Counted from the stretch's first letter, positions 41,860 through 52,431 are shown. The stretch is 64,000 nucleotides of DNA from Dyella sp. BiH032 (GCF_031954525.1 NZ_CP134867.1:2604001-2668000), one strand, 5' to 3'. Program-made: numbers and translations. The notes: a model not told the origin generated them from the sequence alone.

Positions 41860-43763
41860 GCCAGGCTCCGTTCGCGTGCGAACCAGTCCAGCGCTTCGCG
41901 CAGGCGCACGCCCTGCCAGCGCAGGCGGCGACGCCAATTGGGGTGTTCGTGCACGGTTCCCGGTACGTTGGGCGGTTCGCGGCGCTCCAGCACGTCTTCC
42001 AATGGAAGCAGCACGAGCGGTGACGCGGCGCGCAAGGTGAGGCGCAAGGCGTTGCGGACCGGCGCATCGCGCCGCCCGGCCGCGCGGTCGAGCGCGCGCG
42101 CGTCGCGCCTTCGCTCGGCGAGGGCGCGGCGGTGGGCGAGCGGCGGCCACTGCTGCGCGCGCGCCAGCACGTCCAGGTCCACGCCTTCGCGCCAGCCGGT
42201 GAGCGGCGGCAGGTCGTGCGTGGTGCTCATCGCCACGGCCGCTTCGCGCCAGTGTGCCGGATCGGTGAAGCCGCCCTGCGCGTCGCGCGTAAACAGCAGT
42301 ACGTCCAGGCCGAGTACGCCGTGGCGCGCCAGCGTATGGCGCAGGCCGGCCGGCACCGTGCCGAGGTCTTCGCCGATCACCACGCAACGGTGCCGCCAGG
42401 ATTCCAGCGCGAGCAGGCCCAGCAGCTCGCGCAGCGGATAGCGCACATAGCCGCCCTCGCTCGCGGGCAGGCCGGCCGGCACCAGCCACGCGCGCGACCA
42501 GCCCAGGATGTGGTCGATACGCACGCCGCCGCCGCGCGCCATCATCGCGCGCAGCAATTCGATGAAGGGCCGGAAGCCGCTGCGGCGCAGGCCTTGCGGC
42601 GCGTAGGCCGCCAATCCCCAGGCCTGGCCCTGGGCGTTGAACGCGTCGGGCGGCGCGCCGAGTTGCGCGCCTTCGACCAGCAGGTCGCGGTATTGCCAGG
42701 CCTCGCTGCCGCCGGGCAGGAAGCCCACCGCGAGATCCCAGATCAGGCCCATGCGCTGTCCGGCCTGGCGCGCCTGCTGCTGCGCGTGCTCCCAGCAGGC
42801 GGCGGCCAGCCATTGCAGGAAGCCCTCGAACGCGACGCGCGGCGGATGCGAGCGTGCAAAGGCGCGCACGGCGGCTTCCACACCGCGTGGTTCGCGCCAC
42901 GTGCGCCAGTCCGTGTCGCCGCCTTGTTCGGCCTGCCATTGCTGATAGGTGGCGAAGGCGGCGTGCATGCGCAATGCGGGGCCGCCGCGACGCATGAAGC
43001 GGCGTAGCGCGTCGATGGCCGGCGCGCGTTCGCCATGCCGTTCGAACAGTTGCCAGTACACGCGCCGGCGCAGCGCGTACTGCGCCCGCCAGTCGATCAG
43101 ACGGGCGCGCTCGGCGCGTTGCCATGCCTCCGCGGCACCGGCGTGGCGGATGGTATCGCGCAGGGCGTCCTCGCCGAACACGATCGCCGGGTCGGTCTGC
43201 ATCCAGTCCAGCCAGGCGCGGTGCGAGGGCGCATAGGGGCTGTGGCCGGCGACGACGGGCGCGGATGCGTGCAGCGGACTGATGGCCAGCGCGTCGCCGC
43301 CGGCGGCACCCACCTGCGCGGCGAGCTCGCTTACGGCGCGGCTGTCGCCCAGGCCGCCGTCGCCCTGGCGCTTCAGGCCATAGACCTGCGCGGCGATGCC
43401 CCAGAGACGCGGCGTGCCGCCGACCGCATCGTGCAGGCCGAAGCAGCGCGGCGGCGCGACCGCGAGCATGACGTCGCGCGCGCCGCGGCGCCATGTGTAA
43501 TAGCCGGGTTGCGCGGGAGCCCTGCCATCCGGCAACGGCACGCGGTCACCGCGTTCGTCCAGCGCATGCCGTGCGCCGTGCGCGGGCAGCGGCGCGCGTG
43601 GCGCGAGCACGAAGCACGATGCGTCTTGCTCCTGTTCCGGCGGAAGCGCGTGAAGCAGCCCTTCGAGCGTGCGGGCGGAAAGCCGCTGCGCGTTGCCCTG
43701 CGCATCGGTCCAGCGGACGAGGATGCCCCTGCGGGCGGCGCGGCCGGGCAGGGTGTCACGCAT
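41856..43763 (-). CDS. malQ: 4-alpha-glucanotransferase (amylomaltase)
   Basis: 635 residues from ATG 43763, overlapping the end of treZ by 8 bp. GH77 features: RLWGIAAQVYGLKRQGDGGL, SPYAPSHRAWLDWMQTD, nucleophile Asp in GVRIDHILGWSRAW, acid Glu in CVVIGEDLGTVPAGLRHTLA, and Asp in STTHDLPPLTGW. It transfers maltodextrin segments between chains, lengthening short chains to the size TreY prefers. The N-terminal roughly 90 residues precede the catalytic barrel, as usual for bacterial MalQ. The C-terminus is Arg-rich. Confidence 0.94.
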   Translation of the reverse strand: MRDTLPGRAARRGILVRWTDAQGNAQRLSARTLEGLLHALPPEQEQDASCFVLAPRAPLPAHGARHALDERGDRVPLPDGRAPAQPGYYTWRRGARDVMLAVAPPRCFGLHDAVGGTPRLWGIAAQVYGLKRQGDGGLGDSRAVSELAAQVGAAGGDALAISPLHASAPVVAGHSPYAPSHRAWLDWMQTDPAIVFGEDALRDTIRHAGAAEAWQRAERARLIDWRAQYALRRRVYWQLFERHGERAPAIDALRRFMRRGGPALRMHAAFATYQQWQAEQGGDTDWRTWREPRGVEAAVRAFARSHPPRVAFEGFLQWLAAACWEHAQQQARQAGQRMGLIWDLAVGFLPGGSEAWQYRDLLVEGAQLGAPPDAFNAQGQAWGLAAYAPQGLRRSGFRPFIELLRAMMARGGGVRIDHILGWSRAWLVPAGLPASEGGYVRYPLRELLGLLALESWRHRCVVIGEDLGTVPAGLRHTLARHGVLGLDVLLFTRDAQGGFTDPAHWREAAVAMSTTHDLPPLTGWREGVDLDVLARAQQWPPLAHRRALAERRRDARALDRAAGRRDAPVRNALRLTLRAASPLVLLPLEDVLERREPPNVPGTVHEHPNWRRRLRWQGVRLREALDWFARERSLA

Positions 43764-45504
43764 GGCCGGGCCCGTGCCAGGCGCCGAAGCTGGCCGGCGG
43801 CAGGCCGGCGACGGGCGCGCTGTCGCCGGGTGCTTCCCAATGCAGGCAACGTCCGTCCGCCGGTGCTTCGAAGCGCACCGCGCGTTCGCCGACGTTGAAG
43901 GCCAGCGTCCAGCGCGAGCCATCGGCCAGCACCCAGCGCGCGGCGAGCGCGGCATCGCCCAGCCGCTCGCAGCCGAGCGGGCGGCAGGGTTCGAGCCGCG
44001 GCACCAGCTCGCGTGCGCGCAGCTCCAGCAGTCCGCGGAACCACCGCCGTGCCGCCTGTGCGTGCGCGGCGTCTTCTTCGCGCGGTATCGAGGCCTCGAA
44101 CGTAGCGCGCGCGTTGGGGTCGGGAATGCGCGCGCGCCGCTCCGGCGAGGCGAAGGCACTGAAGGCGGCGAATTCCGCGCGCCGGCCTTCGCGTACCTTC
44201 GCCGCCAGTTCCGCGGGATGGCTGGTGAAGTAGAGGAAGGGCGTGGCGCAAGCCCATTCGTCGCCCATGAAGAACAGCGGCACCATCGGACACAGCGCGA
44301 CCAGCGCCATCGCGGCGCGCCAGCGCGCCTCGGGCACCAGTGCGACCAGCCGTTCGCCCAGGGCGCGATTGCCGACCTGATCGTGGTTCTGCAGAAACAG
44401 CACGAAAGCGGTCGGCGGCAGGTCCCCGCTGGGCTGGCCGCGCCGGCGTCCATGCCGGTCGCGCTGGCCCTGGAAGGCGAAACCTTCGGCCAGCACGCGC
44501 GCGAGGCGGCCGAGCGGGTCCTGCGCGTAGTCGCCGTAATAGCCTTCGCGCTCGCCGGTCAGCAGCACGTGCAGGGCGTTGTGGCCGTCGTCGTTCCACT
44601 GCGCGCGCGCGATGCCGCGCAGGAACGCGGCGGTATTGCGCTCGTTCTCCAGCACCAGGTGCACGTGGCGGTCGGCAGGCAGGCGCTCGCGCACGGCCTG
44701 CGCCAGCTGCTTGAGGAAGGCGGGCGAGGCGATCGCATGCACGGCATCCAGGCGCAGGCCGTCCATGCGGAATTCGTCCAGCCACATCAGCGCGTTGTCG
44801 ATGAAGAAGCGGCGCACCTGCGCACGGCGGAAGTCGATCGCCGGCCCCCATGGCGTGGCCTGGTCGGCGCGGAAGAACCAGGGCGCGTAGTCGTTGAGGC
44901 GGTTGCCGTGCGGGCCGAAGTGGTTGTAGACGACATCGAGGAAGACCATCAAACCCAGTTCGTGCGCTTCGTCCACCAGCGCTTTCAGCGCGTCGGCACC
45001 GCCGTAGGAGGCCTCCGGCGCGTAGGGCAGCACGCCGTCGTAACCCCAATTGCGGTCGCCAGGAAATTCGGCGACCGGCATCAGCTCGATTGCGGTATAG
45101 CCGGCCTCGCGGATGGCCGCCAGGCGCCGGCGCACGCCCTCGAAACCGCCGAGGCAGCCGGCATGCAGTTCGCAGATGACGGCCTCCTTCCACGGCCGGC
45201 CGCTCCAGTCGGGATGTCGCCACGGATAGCCGGGATCCACCACCATGCTGGCTCCCTCCACGTCGCCCTGCTGCTGGCGCGAGGCCGGGTCCGGCACCTC
45301 GGCCTGGCCGTCGATGCGGTAGCGATATGCCGTGCCCGCGGGCACGTCCAGCACGCGCTCGAACTCGCCGTGCGGACGCGGGCGCATGGCATACGCGTCC
45401 GCGCCGATCAGCACCTCGACGCGCTGCGCGGCCGGCGCCCACAGGCGGAAGCGCACGCCGCGCTCGGTGAGGATGGCGCCGTAGCGGCAGGCCTGCGCGG
45501 GCAT
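43756..45504 (-). CDS. treZ: malto-oligosyltrehalose trehalohydrolase TreZ
   Basis: 582 residues from ATG 45504, one base after the glgB stop. An N-terminal E-set domain (VRFRLWAPAAQRVEVLIGAD) precedes the GH13 barrel: GYTAIELMPVAEFPGDRNWG, LMVFLDVVYNHFGPHGN, nucleophile Asp in MDGLRLDAVHAIASP, Glu in HLVLENERNTAAFL, and Asp in LFLQNHDQVGNRALG. It cleaves the trehalosyl end made by TreY, releasing trehalose. Full length; all catalytic residues are visible. Confidence 0.96.
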   Translation of the reverse strand: MPAQACRYGAILTERGVRFRLWAPAAQRVEVLIGADAYAMRPRPHGEFERVLDVPAGTAYRYRIDGQAEVPDPASRQQQGDVEGASMVVDPGYPWRHPDWSGRPWKEAVICELHAGCLGGFEGVRRRLAAIREAGYTAIELMPVAEFPGDRNWGYDGVLPYAPEASYGGADALKALVDEAHELGLMVFLDVVYNHFGPHGNRLNDYAPWFFRADQATPWGPAIDFRRAQVRRFFIDNALMWLDEFRMDGLRLDAVHAIASPAFLKQLAQAVRERLPADRHVHLVLENERNTAAFLRGIARAQWNDDGHNALHVLLTGEREGYYGDYAQDPLGRLARVLAEGFAFQGQRDRHGRRRGQPSGDLPPTAFVLFLQNHDQVGNRALGERLVALVPEARWRAAMALVALCPMVPLFFMGDEWACATPFLYFTSHPAELAAKVREGRRAEFAAFSAFASPERRARIPDPNARATFEASIPREEDAAHAQAARRWFRGLLELRARELVPRLEPCRPLGCERLGDAALAARWVLADGSRWTLAFNVGERAVRFEAPADGRCLHWEAPGDSAPVAGLPPASFGAWHGPGHA

Positions 45505-45505
45505 G

Positions 45506-47815
45506 TCACTCGCCCTCGGCGCGCAGGATCAACGTAGCCAGCGGCGGCAGCAGCAGCGACAGCGAGTCGGCGTAGCCATGGCTGGGCACTGGCTCGGTGT
45601 GCAGCAGGCCGCCGTTGCCGAGGTTGCTGCCGCCGTAGATGGCGGCGTCGGTGTTGCACAGCTCGCGCCAGGTACCCGCGTGCGGCACGCCGATGCGGTA
45701 GTCCTGCCGCGGCACCGGCGTGAAGTTGCACACCGCCAGCACCGGCGGCGCCTGGTGCTGGCCGAAGCGCAGGAAGGCGTAGACCGACTGCGCGGCGTCG
45801 TCGACGATGACCCACGAGAACCCACGCGGATGGTCGTCGTTTTCGTGCAGCGCGGGCTCGGCCACCATCAGGCGGTTGAGGTCCGCCACCAGGCGGCGCA
45901 TGCCTTCGTGCAGCGGGTATTGCAGCAGGTTCCAGTCCAGCGCGCCGTCGTGGTCCCACTCCCACGGACTGGCGAACTCGCTGCCCATGAACAGCAGTTT
46001 CTTGCCCGGGTGCGCCCACATGAAACCGAAGTACGCGCGCAGATTGGCGAAGCGCTGCCATTCGTCGCCCGGCATGCGCGCCAGCAGCGAGCCTTTGCCA
46101 TGCACCACTTCGTCGTGGGAAAGGGCGAGGATGAAGCGCTCGGCGAAGGCGTAGGTCATGCCGAACGTCAGCTCGTGGTGATGGTGCCGCCGGTGGATCG
46201 GGTCGCGCCGCAGATAGCCCAGCGTGTCGTGCATCCAGCCCATGTTCCATTTGTACGAGAAGCCCAGGCCGCCGTCGTTGGCGCTGCCGGTGACGCCGGG
46301 CCAGGCAGTGGATTCCTCGGCGATCACCATCGCGCCGGGACATTGCTCCGCGACGCGGCGATTGAGATGGCGCAGGAAGGCGACCGCCTCCAGGTTCTCG
46401 CGGCCGCCGCGGTGGTTGGGAATCCATTCGCCCTCGCGGCGGCTGTAGTCGCGGTAGAGCATGCTGGCCACCGCATCCACGCGCAGGCCGTCGATGTGGA
46501 AGCGTTCCAGCCATTCCAGCGCGTTGCCCACCAGGAACTGGGCCACTTCGCGGCGGCCGTAGTTGTAGATCAGCGTGTGCCAGTCGCGATGGAAGCCTTC
46601 GCGCGGATCGGCATGCTCGTACAGCGCGGTGCCGTCGAAGCGTTGCAGGCCATGGGCATCGTCGGGGAAGTGCGCGGCGACCCAGTCCACGATCACGCCG
46701 AGGCCGGCGACGTGGCAGGAGTCGACGAAGCGTGCGAAATCGTCCGGCCCGCCCATGCGCGCGGTGGGCGCGTACAGTCCCACCGGCTGGTAGCCCCACG
46801 ACCCGCCGAAAGGATGCTCGCTCACCGGCAGCAGCTCGATGTGGGTGAAGCCCAGTTCCTGCACGTAGGGAATCAGCTCGCGCGCCAGCCGTGCCCAGTC
46901 GTAGGGCACGCCGTCTTCCGCCCGCCGCCACGATGCCGCGTGCACTTCGTAGATCGACAGCGGCGCGTCGCGCCGGGCGTGCTGCGTGCGGCGCTCCATC
47001 CAGTGCGCGTCGTGCCATTTCACGCGCGGCGGCGCGGCCACTATCGAAGCCGAGGCGGGCGGATGTTCCATCTGCCGTGCGTATGGGTCGGCCTTCAGCG
47101 GCAAGAGGCGTCCGTGGCGGTCGAGCAGCTCATACTTGTAGCGCGCGCCGGGTTTGACGCCGGGCAGGAAAATCTCCCACACGCCCGCAACGTGGCGGCA
47201 GCGCATCGGGTGCCTGCGCCCGTCCCAGCCGTTGAAATCGCCGACCACCGAGACGCGCCGTGCGTTGGGCGCCCACACGGCGAAGCGCACGCCTTCCACG
47301 CCATCCAGGTTCAAGGGATGCGCACCCAGCAGCTCGGCGGGACGCAGCAGCCTGCCGCGGTGGAACTGGTCCAGCAGCGACTCGTCCAGCAGCGGCCCGA
47401 ATGCGTAGGGATCGGCCGCGATCTGTTCGCCGGCGGGCCAGCGCAGGCGGATCCGGTAGTCCGGCGGAAGCTCACGGCCGCGCGCGACGAACATCCCTTC
47501 CAAAGGCACGCCTTCCGCAGGCGTGCTTTCCGCGAACACCTGTTCCGCACGCGCCCAGATGGGGCCATCTGCGTGCAGCACCTCCACGGCGAGCGCGCCG
47601 GGCGCGCAGACGCGCACCGCCCACAGATCGCCTTCGCGATGCGGGCCCAGCCAGGCGAACGGATCATGGTGGCGGCCCTCCGCCAGCAAGGCCCCGGCAC
47701 GGGCATCTTCGCGCCTGTCGGCGTGGCGCTGTTCGGCGTGCCGCCGATCTTCCTCGCGCTGTCTTTCTCGGTCAGGTCCTCCTGGCGTGGCGGCGGTACC
47801 GGTCGGCTGTTCCAT
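45506..47815 (-). CDS. glgB: 1,4-alpha-glucan branching enzyme GlgB
   Basis: 769 residues from ATG 47815; no strong ribosome site, likely coupled to glgA (4-bp gap). Residues 1-40 are an unusual Arg/Glu/His-rich leader ([20 protein letters not shown]). GlgB N-terminal domains follow ([31 protein letters not shown]), then the GH13 barrel: [20 protein letters not shown], nucleophile Asp in [20 protein letters not shown], acid Glu in [12 protein letters not shown], and Asp in [14 protein letters not shown]. It introduces alpha-1,6 branches into glycogen made by GlgA. Confidence 0.96.
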   Translation of the reverse strand: MEQPTGTAATPGGPDRERQREEDRRHAEQRHADRREDARAGALLAEGRHHDPFAWLGPHREGDLWAVRVCAPGALAVEVLHADGPIWARAEQVFAESTPAEGVPLEGMFVARGRELPPDYRIRLRWPAGEQIAADPYAFGPLLDESLLDQFHRGRLLRPAELLGAHPLNLDGVEGVRFAVWAPNARRVSVVGDFNGWDGRRHPMRCRHVAGVWEIFLPGVKPGARYKYELLDRHGRLLPLKADPYARQMEHPPASASIVAAPPRVKWHDAHWMERRTQHARRDAPLSIYEVHAASWRRAEDGVPYDWARLARELIPYVQELGFTHIELLPVSEHPFGGSWGYQPVGLYAPTARMGGPDDFARFVDSCHVAGLGVIVDWVAAHFPDDAHGLQRFDGTALYEHADPREGFHRDWHTLIYNYGRREVAQFLVGNALEWLERFHIDGLRVDAVASMLYRDYSRREGEWIPNHRGGRENLEAVAFLRHLNRRVAEQCPGAMVIAEESTAWPGVTGSANDGGLGFSYKWNMGWMHDTLGYLRRDPIHRRHHHHELTFGMTYAFAERFILALSHDEVVHGKGSLLARMPGDEWQRFANLRAYFGFMWAHPGKKLLFMGSEFASPWEWDHDGALDWNLLQYPLHEGMRRLVADLNRLMVAEPALHENDDHPRGFSWVIVDDAAQSVYAFLRFGQHQAPPVLAVCNFTPVPRQDYRIGVPHAGTWRELCNTDAAIYGGSNLGNGGLLHTEPVPSHGYADSLSLLLPPLATLILRAEGE

Positions 47816-47819
47816 GGGC

Positions 47820-49364
47820 TCACGCCGCCGCGACGCGGCGCGGCATCGCCGATGCATAGAGCGAGGCATAGGCGCGGGCGGAACGGCCCCAGTCGTGCCT
47901 CTGCAACATCGCCGCCCGCCGCATGGCCGCCAGCAGGCGCGGTTCCTCGTGAATGCGGAAGGCGCGCTGCAAAGCGCTGCGCAAGCCGGCCACGCTCGGT
48001 TCGTGGAACAGCAGCCCGGTGACGCCGTCTTCCACCGTATCCAGCAGGCCGCCGGTGGCATAGGCGATGGGCAGGCTGCCGTAGGCCTGCGCATACATCT
48101 GGCTCAGTCCGCAGGGTTCGAAGCGCGATGGCATCAGCAGGAAGTCCGAGCCGGCGAACATGCGCCGCGCCAGCGCCTCGCGGAAACCGATATGCGCCGC
48201 GACCTGGCCGGGGAAGCGCCGCGCCAGCCGCGCGACTTCGCGCTCCATGCCCGGGTCGCCGCAGCCGATCATGGCCAGCTGGCCGCCGGCGGCGACGATC
48301 TGCGGGGCCGCCTCGCACACCATGTCCACGCCTTTCTGATGCACCAGCCGCGCGACCATGGCGAACAGCGGACCGCGGCTCTCGCGCAGGCCGAGTTCGA
48401 CGCGAACGCGCTGCGCGGTGTCCGCACGTGCTTCGGTGCGATGCGCGGTGAAGGGCGCGGGCAGCGCGGGATCGGTGGACGGGTTCCAGCTGTCGTCGAT
48501 GCCGTTGAGGATGCCGGTCAGCCGTCCCTGCGCGGCCTTTTTCTGCAGCAACAGGTGCAGGCCCATGCCGTGCGCGCCTTCGGTGATTTCGCGCGCATAG
48601 CTTTCGCTGACCGTGCTGAGGTGGTCGGCATGCGCGATGCCGGCGCGGAGGAACGATAATTGGCCATGGGCCTCGACCTCCGGCGCGCGCGGGGGGATGC
48701 CCAGCAGGCTGCGCAGCGCCAGCGGGAAATAGCCCTGGTAGGCGAGGTTGTGCAGGGTCAGCACGCTAGGCACCGGGCGCCGCGTCCATTGCGCGTACGC
48801 GGCCGCCAGGGCGGTGGGCCAATCGTTGAGATGCAGCAGTTCGGGGCGCCACGCCAGGTGCGCCTCGCCGGCGGCGATCTGCGCGGCGGCCATCGACAGC
48901 GTGGCGAAGCGCAACGCGTTGTCGCTCCAGTCGGCGCCGACCGGACTGACGTAGGGCGAGCCGGGGCGCTCGAACAGAGCCGGCTGCCGCAGCACATAGA
49001 TGGTCAGCCCGTCCTCGGTCTGCAGGCGGCCGATTTCGGAGGCGGGCATGCCTGCATAGGCTTCGGTGCGGCCTTCCCAGACGATCGCGCGCGCCTTGTC
49101 CAGCACGCTGGGATAGGCCGGCAGCAGCACGCGGATGTCGAGCATGGAGCGCAGCGCGCGCGGCAGTGCGGCGGCGACGTCGCCGAGGCCGCCGGTCTTG
49201 ACGAAGTCGGTCATCTCGGTGGTCACGAACAGCACGCGCGGCAGCGCCGCGGGCGTGCCGATGCGCGCCGGGCGAACGTGCCGATGGCGATCGGCGAGCA
49301 CGCGTCGTGCCAGCGGTTCGCCGTGGCGGTGGGAGGACAGGGAATCCTTGTGCTGGGTTGGCAT
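47820..49364 (-). CDS. glgA: glycogen synthase GlgA
   Basis: 514 residues from ATG 49364; an in-frame ATG at 49382 would add six. A GT5 enzyme: the ADP-glucose motif [16 protein letters not shown] lies near residue 57, preceded by a leader longer than in E. coli (motif near residue 15). [35 protein letters not shown], and the C-terminal nucleotide-binding region [18 protein letters not shown] with [10 protein letters not shown] are present. It extends alpha-1,4-glucan from ADP-glucose. It is the first gene of the seven-gene operon; glgC (ADP-glucose supply) and glgP are not in the window. Confidence 0.95.
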   Translation of the reverse strand: MPTQHKDSLSSHRHGEPLARRVLADRHRHVRPARIGTPAALPRVLFVTTEMTDFVKTGGLGDVAAALPRALRSMLDIRVLLPAYPSVLDKARAIVWEGRTEAYAGMPASEIGRLQTEDGLTIYVLRQPALFERPGSPYVSPVGADWSDNALRFATLSMAAAQIAAGEAHLAWRPELLHLNDWPTALAAAYAQWTRRPVPSVLTLHNLAYQGYFPLALRSLLGIPPRAPEVEAHGQLSFLRAGIAHADHLSTVSESYAREITEGAHGMGLHLLLQKKAAQGRLTGILNGIDDSWNPSTDPALPAPFTAHRTEARADTAQRVRVELGLRESRGPLFAMVARLVHQKGVDMVCEAAPQIVAAGGQLAMIGCGDPGMEREVARLARRFPGQVAAHIGFREALARRMFAGSDFLLMPSRFEPCGLSQMYAQAYGSLPIAYATGGLLDTVEDGVTGLLFHEPSVAGLRSALQRAFRIHEEPRLLAAMRRAAMLQRHDWGRSARAYASLYASAMPRRVAAA

Positions 49365-49382
49365 GGCGCTTTTATCTCGCAT

Positions 49383-49946
49383 AGGACGTCGCGGCCGCTC
49401 CGCACGGACGGCCGGGTGCCGGGGGATGAACCGGGTTATCGGTATCGGAAGGCGCGGGCGCAAACACGTCCGGCAGGCTCAGGCTAGGCAAGCTTCGATC
49501 AAGCACGCGTGTAGCGCAGCCATGCGTTTCGTGAAAGCTACTGCTACTCGACATGGACTCTCCGTCGTGCCGTTCCGCACGCGCGCCGCACAGTCCGGCG
49601 CGCCGCCAGGCTCGTGGGCGGAGTATGGAAAAGCCGCGGAGTGGCGCACCGTGAACCGCGCATGGATCAGGCTGTTGACGCGGTGCAATGCGTCGTCCGC
49701 GCACAGCATGCGCGACGCCCGCGCCCGCGCATGTCACGCCGTCATCACCCGGCCATGCATACCCTTTGCCTCGTTCGGCACGTCCCGATGGTTTTTGGCA
49801 TCAGCCAATGCCGGCTGCTGACGACAGGAACGCCGAGCGACCGCGAGATTATCGGGTGCCGCGAAAACGGCGCATTGACCCTTGTCTTGCGCGTGTCCGT
49901 GGCTATGCTGCCGGGACGCATGAGATGCGAACCCAGCGGCGGCCGC
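49383..49946. other. 564-bp divergent region between glgA and the hybrid kinase
   Basis: No convincing gene, RNA or sigma54 site found on either strand. It must hold the promoter of the glgA-glgX operon and that of the kinase gene. A TTGACG near 49675 and an AT-richer stretch around 49785-49810 are the only weak promoter-like hints. One TGGCAT...TGC sequence near 49798 has GG-N11-GC spacing and was rejected. Confidence 0.6.
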
Positions 49947-51866
49947 ATGCCCCTTGCCCAAGAGAACAAGTACACACTGCTAGTGGAATCCGTCATCGAT
50001 TACGCCATGTACACGCTGGGGGCCGACGGATCGGTACTCAGCTGGAACAAGGGGGCGGAACACTGCGCTGGCTATGGTGTCGAGGAGGTCATCGGCGCCG
50101 GCTTCGAGATGTTCTTCGTGCCCGACGACCGCGCCGTGAACTTGCCTGCCGGCCTGCTCGCCGAAGCGGATGCGCGTGGCCGGCACGTGGCCGAGTGCTG
50201 GCAGCTGCGCAAGGACGGCCAGCGCTTCTGGGCACACGTGACGATCGATCAGGTCGTCCGTGCCGACGGTGAGCATGCCGGCTACGCCGTGCTCACGCGC
50301 GACCTCACGGAGCGCAGGCGCGCGGAAGAGGACCTGCGGCGCAGCGAGGAACAGTTCCGCATCCTGATCCAGGGCGTGACCGACTACGCGATCTACCTGC
50401 TCGATCCCGAGGGCAACGTTTCCAGCTGGAATCTCGGCGCGCAGCGCATCAAGGGCTATGCGCCGCGCGAGATCATCGGCAAGCATTTCTCCACGTTCTA
50501 TACCGACGAAGACCGCGCGCAAGGCCTGCCCGCCAAGGGGCTCGCCACCGCCGCGCGGCTGGGCCGCTTCGAGAACGAAGGCTGGCGCGTGCGCAAGGAC
50601 GGCAGCCGGTTCTGGGCGCACATCGTCATCGACCGCATCCTGGACGACCACGGGCACCACATCGGTTTCGCCAAGATCACCCGCGACATCACCGCCAAGC
50701 GTGAAGCGGAGCAGGAACTGGCGCAGACGCGCGAGGCACTGTTCCACGCGCAGAAGATGGAGTCCGTGGGCCAGCTGACCGGTGGCGTCGCGCACGATTT
50801 CAACAATCTGTTGATGGCGATCATCGGTAACCTGGAATTGCTCTCCAAGCGGTTCCAGGACGACCCGCAGGCACTGGTGCTGCTCAAGAACGCGCTGGCC
50901 GGCGCCGAGCGGGGCGCCTCGCTCACCAAGCGCATGCTCGCGTTCGCGCGACGGCAGGAGCTGCGGCCCACGCCGCTAGACGTGCGTCCGCTGGTGCGCA
51001 ACATCGCCGGGTTGATGGAGCGCTCGCTGGGCTCGGTGATCGGCATCGACATGGCGTTTCCGCTGTCGCTGGAGCGCGTGCTGGTCGACGGCAACCAGCT
51101 CGAGCTGGCGCTGCTCAACCTGGTCATGAACGCGCGCGATGCCATGCCGGACGGGGGGCGCATCCGCATCGCCGCGCAATCGGTGCAGGTGAACGAGCGG
51201 CACGCGATCGGCCTGCCCGAAGGCCGCTATGTCTGCCTGTCGGTGAGCGACGAAGGGCACGGCATGGACGAAGCGACCCTGGAGCGCGCGACCGAGCCGT
51301 TCTTCACCACCAAGGGCGTGGGCAAGGGCACCGGCCTCGGTCTGTCGATGGTGCATGGCCTGGCCGAGCAATCGGGCGGACGGCTGGTGCTCAAGAGTGA
51401 CGTCGGCCAGGGCACCCGTGCGGAGATCTGGCTGCCGACGGCGCCTTCGGAGCAGCGCGCCGAGCACGCGCCCTCGGCGATGAGCGAGCCTTCGCGCCAC
51501 GGCCAGCTGCGCGTGATGCTGGTGGACGACGATCCCCTGATCCTCGCCACCACCTCGGCGGTGCTGGAGGATATCGGCCATCTCACCTACGAGATGTCGT
51601 CGGCGAATGAAGCGCTGGAGGCCTTGTTCGGCGGCGTGGAAGTGGACCTGCTGATCACCGACCAGATGATGCCGGGCGTGCAGGGCCACCAGCTGATCGC
51701 GCAGGTGCACGCGCAGTGGCCGCAGGTGCCGGCGATCCTGGCCTCCGGTTATACGGAGACGCCCAAGGAACTCTCGGAGCAGGTGGTGCGCCTGTCCAAG
51801 CCGTACACCCGCGCGGAACTGATGCACGCCATCGACAAGGCGGTGCTGATGCACATCTCCGCCTAG
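49947..51866 (+). CDS. hybrid sensor histidine kinase (PAS-PAS-HisKA-HATPase-REC)
   Basis: 639 residues from ATG 49947, chosen because the paralogue at 11328-13262 begins the same way; in-frame ATGs at 49920 and 49905 are alternatives. PAS1 is about 8-125 (LLVESVIDYAMYTLGADGSV) and PAS2 about 130-250 (ILIQGVTDYAIYLLDPEGNV). H-box [21 protein letters not shown]-box NLVMNARDAMPDGG, G boxes SDEGHGMDE and [18 protein letters not shown]. Receiver with phospho-Asp in VDLLITDQMMPGVQG and Lys in RLSKPYTR. Cytosolic. The ligand and target are unknown. Its position beside the glycogen/trehalose operon may be meaningful, but no evidence links them. Confidence 0.93.
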   Translation: MPLAQENKYTLLVESVIDYAMYTLGADGSVLSWNKGAEHCAGYGVEEVIGAGFEMFFVPDDRAVNLPAGLLAEADARGRHVAECWQLRKDGQRFWAHVTIDQVVRADGEHAGYAVLTRDLTERRRAEEDLRRSEEQFRILIQGVTDYAIYLLDPEGNVSSWNLGAQRIKGYAPREIIGKHFSTFYTDEDRAQGLPAKGLATAARLGRFENEGWRVRKDGSRFWAHIVIDRILDDHGHHIGFAKITRDITAKREAEQELAQTREALFHAQKMESVGQLTGGVAHDFNNLLMAIIGNLELLSKRFQDDPQALVLLKNALAGAERGASLTKRMLAFARRQELRPTPLDVRPLVRNIAGLMERSLGSVIGIDMAFPLSLERVLVDGNQLELALLNLVMNARDAMPDGGRIRIAAQSVQVNERHAIGLPEGRYVCLSVSDEGHGMDEATLERATEPFFTTKGVGKGTGLGLSMVHGLAEQSGGRLVLKSDVGQGTRAEIWLPTAPSEQRAEHAPSAMSEPSRHGQLRVMLVDDDPLILATTSAVLEDIGHLTYEMSSANEALEALFGGVEVDLLITDQMMPGVQGHQLIAQVHAQWPQVPAILASGYTETPKELSEQVVRLSKPYTRAELMHAIDKAVLMHISA

Positions 51867-51906
51867 CCGCGGGCCTGGCCGGACGGCGGTGAACGGTGCT
51901 TCCGGC

Positions 51907-52173
51907 TCAGCGGCACAACGAGATATAGGCCGAGGTCGCCTGTGCCGTGAGCACGGTCATCATGGCGATGATCTGCGCGCCGGTGGCGCGCGGATGCAAC
52001 AGCAGAAAACGGTTGTTGCTGGGGCCGGCCGGGCGGCGGGCGGCGGCGGAGCACAGTTCACCGTCGTCCGCGGCCAGCACGGGCGGTGCCGGGTGATCGG
52101 GATCCCATAGCTGCCGGCGCATCAGTCCATGCTGCGGCCCCCCGGCGATCAAGCATTCGACGATCTGTTCCAT
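51907..52173 (-). CDS. small hypothetical protein
   Basis: 88 residues from ATG 52173 with a good AAGGGGGA ribosome site. Starts MEQIVECLIAGGPQHGLMRR; the middle is Ala/Pro/Asp-rich, and the end (FLLLHPRATGAQIIAMMTVL, TAQATSAYISLCR) is hydrophobic and could be a membrane-associated helix. No family recognised. Convergent with the hybrid kinase gene, 40 bp apart. The upstream region contains an ACGT-rich inverted repeat. The ribosome site and codon bias support a real gene. Confidence 0.62.
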   Translation of the reverse strand: MEQIVECLIAGGPQHGLMRRQLWDPDHPAPPVLAADDGELCSAAARRPAGPSNNRFLLLHPRATGAQIIAMMTVLTAQATSAYISLCR

Positions 52174-52294
52174 ATGCGTTCCCCCTTGCGGAAACGAGGC
52201 CTGGGCCTCGCCTGCCACGGAAAGCAGGGGACGGGCCAAGCGTGGCATTGCAACGTGCGATGGATCACGTTTTCTACGTGAATCCCATTTAGTT

Positions 52295-52309
52295 ACGTCA
52301 ATTCGACGT
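52295..52309. promoter_or_regulatory. possible operator: ACGT inverted repeat
   Basis: ACGTC-AATTC-GACGT is a perfect 5-bp inverted repeat in an unusually AT-rich pocket (52250-52315) where ACGTGAA-like words recur. It lies 120-135 bp upstream of the small minus-strand gene and about 180 bp upstream of the DUF4142 gene. No regulator is identified. Confidence 0.3.
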
Positions 52310-52431
52310 GAAACGAGGCCGCGGGACGCCTGCAAGAAGTACATCGACTTGCAAAAACCGCTGTGCCGTAAACGCTTTCACGCTGCGGCCGGATCCGCTG
52401 CGACGCGCGCGGCGCCCGTGTCGGGCACGCA

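Noticed and set aside
39229..42441. 1070-codon plus-strand open frame opposite treY
   Set aside because: Antisense shadow of treY and malQ; composition is His/Gln/Arg-rich noise and there is no ribosome site.
45503..48022. 839-codon plus-strand open frame opposite glgB
   Set aside because: Antisense shadow of a fully conserved branching-enzyme gene.
49795..49815. TGGCATC...ATGC ahead of the hybrid kinase at 49947
   Set aside because: GG-N11-GC spacing and no TTGC; not accepted as a sigma54 promoter.
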